Notes under the pieces: model-generated
Database searches by the model: none
The model's input: only the letters and a program-made list of their open reading frames with translations
Told to the model about the DNA's origin: nothing
Origin: Desulfobacterales bacterium
Lineage (GTDB): Bacteria; Desulfobacterota; Desulfobacteria; Desulfobacterales; Desulfobacteraceae
NCBI GenBank assembly: GCA_022361135.1
Contig: JAKSBM010000407.1
Coordinates: 1-8,891, forward strand
Length of the DNA: 8,891 bases
Reading direction: 5' to 3'
Program-made: the position numbers and the translations under genes
In this document: piece by piece, positions 7,901 through 8,891 of the stretch
Numbering within the stretch: the first letter of the stretch is position 1
How the letters are laid out: each line of letters opens with the position of its first letter

Positions 7901-8248
7901 AACATTGTGGACCAATACCAGGCAGGGGAGGTCCGTTCCACCAAGAATCTTTCAGGCGGAGAGAGTTTCATCGTCAGCCTTTCCCTGGCCCTGGGCCTCT
8001 CCCGCATGGCCGGGGCCAAGGTCCGGGTGGATTCCCTCTTTTTGGACGAGGGGTTTGGAACCCTGGATGAGGAGGCCTTGGAAACGGCTTTGGACGCCCT
8101 GGCCAGTCTCCGCCGGGAGGGGAAGATCATCGGGGTGATTTCCCATATTTCGGCCCTGAAGGAACGGATATCCACCCAGATTACCATCACCCCGGAATCC
8201 GGGGGCAAAAGTCGGATCGAGGGGCCCGGGGTCCGGCACATTGCTTAA
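4985..8248 (+). CDS. sbcC: Exonuclease SbcCD, ATPase subunit SbcC (Rad50/SMC family)
   Basis: This 1087-residue protein is the Rad50-type ATPase that clamps DNA and gates the SbcD nuclease; its length is close to the usual 1000-1100. The N-terminal lobe has Walker A GPTGAGKST (37-45) and the Q-loop in LLAQGGF (Gln155). Long charged coiled-coil arms occupy roughly residues 190-535 and 545-890. At the apex is the zinc hook CPLC (Cys538, Cys541), which dimerises two molecules. The C-terminal lobe has the ABC signature LSGGES (989-994), Walker B LFLDE with Asp1021 and Glu1022, the D-loop GTLD (1025-1028), and the H-loop His1054 in ISHIS. No motif is missing and the frame is continuous. The ATG overlaps the sbcD TGA by one ATGA. 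The arms are rich in Glu, Lys, Arg, Leu and Ala, with codon choice like that of sbcD, so there is no sign of recent transfer. Confidence 0.98.
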   Translation: MKILQLRFKNLNSLYGEWTVDFTHPGFESEGIFAITGPTGAGKSTVLDALCLALYARTPRLSAVTKGGNEIMGRGTGECSAEVVFETPRGQFSCQWSQHRAYKKAGGKLADSRHEIFNALTGEVLETKKRETAARIEAETGMDFHRFTRSMLLAQGGFAAFLAAGPDERSPILEQITGTGIYSEISMAVHQRLREERQKEEELKGRTAGIAILSPEEKENLEAELAREGGRRKELSTRDGRLTKHLEWRRGMVALEAELDGLVQENLTLTTQEKDFESARDELAGGQRAKGLEPEFQILKAGREKRERDASQLKAARGELPLLEKGLRDRNEALDGARKKLEQAEAHRQKALEQIKKARAMDSTLDEKHRAVDRARQGLERSNQALKNREKELLQAKKDKGRLEKKLAELQLFLEKHHRDQGLTAALAGIKARVGELLAIRDRRQKMQGEWSQLNRTLKAVGLAAEKAAAHCKGIVGQEEKAQKTIARLKKNLEKGLDGKHLREYRAEQEYLLRELGHIKTIIRLEDERKKLKAGEACPLCGSLDHPFAEEQVPGVDDTEARLKILGRIIRDAETLERQISEQEVKAQEYIRERLAAETEAARARSDKELARQQMDQCEAKGREVAESMARLKADLMADLEPFGETSENAYGLEENRFEEILPQLTRRRDAWVAKEGEGETRKRELESVQADIRHLSRTVGELEEGVKEQGLALEDQEKAVNALALERRNCFGDKNPDVEEARVQTQVTQANAALETARQEREGAKEALDALNVRINTLISTSAEELKRVGALREAFEEKLRAAGFRDEADFLRHRMAPERLLDLENQSQALVDRRKQWEARRADREEKLRVQKGLALTEDPLEKLEEESASIRFSLEDLGEKIGALNQKKQDNGAAEKRLEAVVDQIRAQEKECQRWGALHALIGSADGKKYRNFAQGLTFEQVVSHANRQLMAMTDRYLLVRDDEEPLALNIVDQYQAGEVRSTKNLSGGESFIVSLSLALGLSRMAGAKVRVDSLFLDEGFGTLDEEALETALDALASLRREGKIIGVISHISALKERISTQITITPESGGKSRIEGPGVRHIA

Positions 8249-8291
8249 AACCCAGGATCTGAAATCCAGGACTATGGTATTAAAACTCAGG
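8245..8291 (+). repeat. Imperfect direct repeat TTAAAACYCAGG x2
   Basis: TTAAAACCCAGG (8245-8256, overlapping the sbcC stop codon) and TTAAAACTCAGG (8280-8291) agree at 11 of 12 bases and are offset by 35 bases. A third CCAGG lies between them (8266-8270). The pair brackets most of the short gap before the next gene. It may be a local duplication or a regulator site; the sequence alone does not decide. Confidence 0.35.
8275..8283 (+). promoter_or_regulatory. Possible extended -10 promoter for the YkgJ-family gene
   Basis: TGG-TATTAA gives the TGn extension (8275-8277) plus a hexamer (8278-8283) matching TATAAT at four of six positions. No good -35 sits upstream. It would place the transcription start near 8290, about 27 bases before the start codon. 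Read-through from sbcC is an equally good explanation for expression of the next gene. Confidence 0.25.
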
Positions 8292-8298
8292 TTTTAAT
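8279..8298 (+). other. AT-rich hairpin in the sbcC-YkgJ gap
   Basis: ATTAAAAC (8279-8286) and GTTTTAAT (8291-8298) form a perfect 8-bp inverted repeat around the loop TCAG, 30 bases past the sbcC stop and followed by TTATTAT. It is too AT-rich and lacks a proper T tract for a confident intrinsic terminator. It could be a weak terminator for sbcDC or an operator dyad overlapping the candidate promoter of the next gene. Confidence 0.4.
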
Positions 8299-8316
8299 TT
8301 ATTATGGGGAGGATGG

Positions 8317-8891
8317 ATGGAATCTTATATAAATGCCCTGGAAACCATCTATGACCGCCTGGAAGCGCTTATGGCGCCCTTGGCAGGTGGAAGGCGCGAA
8401 GAGAACCCCTGCGGTTCCTGTGTCCAATGCTGCCGCCACCATCACCGATTCCCGGTCTCGGCCCTGGAGCGGGAGTTCATCCGGCGGCAAACCGGGGAGA
8501 TTCCCAGGGAATACATCGCCTTTTTGAACAATCAACTTCCCGGGGAAGGGGAGCTTCCCGCCCTTTGCCCCCATAGCCGGGGCCATGGCACGCCCGGGAG
8601 GGGCTCCGGTTGCCGGATTTACGATGTTCGCCCCCTTTGTTGCCGCCTTTACGGCTTTTCCCCCCTGCGGCCCCTGGCCCCGGATTGTGTCTTCAAGAAT
8701 ATTGGGAGAAAAACCAGAGAGATCTGGCCGGACCTGGTCTCCCTGTGCCAGGAATTTTCCATCCTGAAACTTTCCTTCATTGGGGACAAGGATCCCTTGC
8801 CCGAAACCCTGTGTGATCATTTGGACCGGGGGCAATGGGCGTTGGAAGCCAGGGATTTGCCCCGGGCCCGGTTTGTAATTACCGCGGCCCT
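8317..8891 (+). CDS. YkgJ family cysteine-cluster (CxxCxxCC) protein, N-terminal part (3' end outside window)
   Basis: An ATG at 8317 opens a frame that stays open to the window end (191 full codons). GGGGAGG at 8306-8312 is a strong Shine-Dalgarno, four bases from the ATG, and the nearby ATGs at 8304 and 8313 are out of frame. Residues 31-39 read PCGSCVQCC, the CxxCxxCC signature (Cys32, 35, 38, 39), followed by a His triplet (41-43). A second block has Cys84, then GCRIYDVRPLCCRLYGF (98-114) with Cys99, 108 and 109, and Cys124; this matches the C-x-IY-x-x-RP-x-x-CR pattern of the family. These proteins are predicted to bind zinc or iron, or an Fe-S cluster, in the cytosol; most have no assigned reaction. 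The C-terminal part, beyond about residue 150, is not recognised. It lies 68 bases after sbcC on the same strand and could be co-transcribed. Confidence 0.88.
   Translation, partial: MESYINALETIYDRLEALMAPLAGGRREENPCGSCVQCCRHHHRFPVSALEREFIRRQTGEIPREYIAFLNNQLPGEGELPALCPHSRGHGTPGRGSGCRIYDVRPLCCRLYGFSPLRPLAPDCVFKNIGRKTREIWPDLVSLCQEFSILKLSFIGDKDPLPETLCDHLDRGQWALEARDLPRARFVITAA

Noticed and set aside
8302..8835. 177-residue minus-strand open frame opposite the YkgJ-family gene
   Set aside because: The plus-strand frame has the CxxCxxCC and IYxxRPxxCR motifs and a strong Shine-Dalgarno; the minus frame has neither.
3774..8891. sbcDC plus the downstream gene as a new anti-phage or defence cassette
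   Set aside because: SbcC and SbcD are canonical in length and motifs, composition matches the surroundings, and no mobile or defence genes are nearby; housekeeping DNA repair is the simpler reading.

Overview
The window is GC-rich, and its mix of families looks most like a Desulfobacterota (former Deltaproteobacteria) chromosome, probably a Desulfobacterales-type anaerobe. That placement rests on recognised protein families (a FAD_oxidored protein, a DUF3786 protein, a small 'cytoplasmic protein' upstream of a class I/II aminotransferase, and a YkgJ-type cysteine-cluster protein). It is inference, because no rRNA or other phylogenetic marker is present. There is no sign of a phage, insertion sequence, CRISPR array, tRNA or toxin module; the region reads as ordinary core chromosome.

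Layout from left to right. (1) The 3' part of a plus-strand FAD-dependent oxidoreductase (1-869), closed by a strong intrinsic terminator (903-946). (2) A noncoding stretch of about 240 bases (947-1186) containing nested inverted repeats. (3) A minus-strand DUF3786 gene (1187-1792), with a short noncoding leader holding a pair of TGAACCGT direct repeats. (4) A minus-strand two-gene unit: a small conserved hypothetical gene (3177-3551) followed 37 bases later by a PLP-dependent aminotransferase (1964-3139), ended by an intrinsic terminator (1931-1957). (5) A 222-base divergent intergenic region. (6) The plus-strand sbcD-sbcC pair (3774-8248) with an ATGA start/stop overlap. (7) A 68-base gap with a hairpin and a small direct repeat. 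(8) The 5' part of a plus-strand YkgJ-family CxxCxxCC protein (from 8317), still open at the window end.

Functionally, SbcD (Mre11-type nuclease) and SbcC (Rad50-type SMC ATPase with a CPLC zinc hook) form one DNA-end-processing complex, and all expected catalytic motifs are intact. The aminotransferase has a complete PLP site and is probably co-transcribed with the small hypothetical gene. The FAD oxidoreductase, DUF3786 and YkgJ genes appear to be independent neighbours. I found no convincing undescribed system; the second-look items are small noncoding structures and the poorly characterised small genes.
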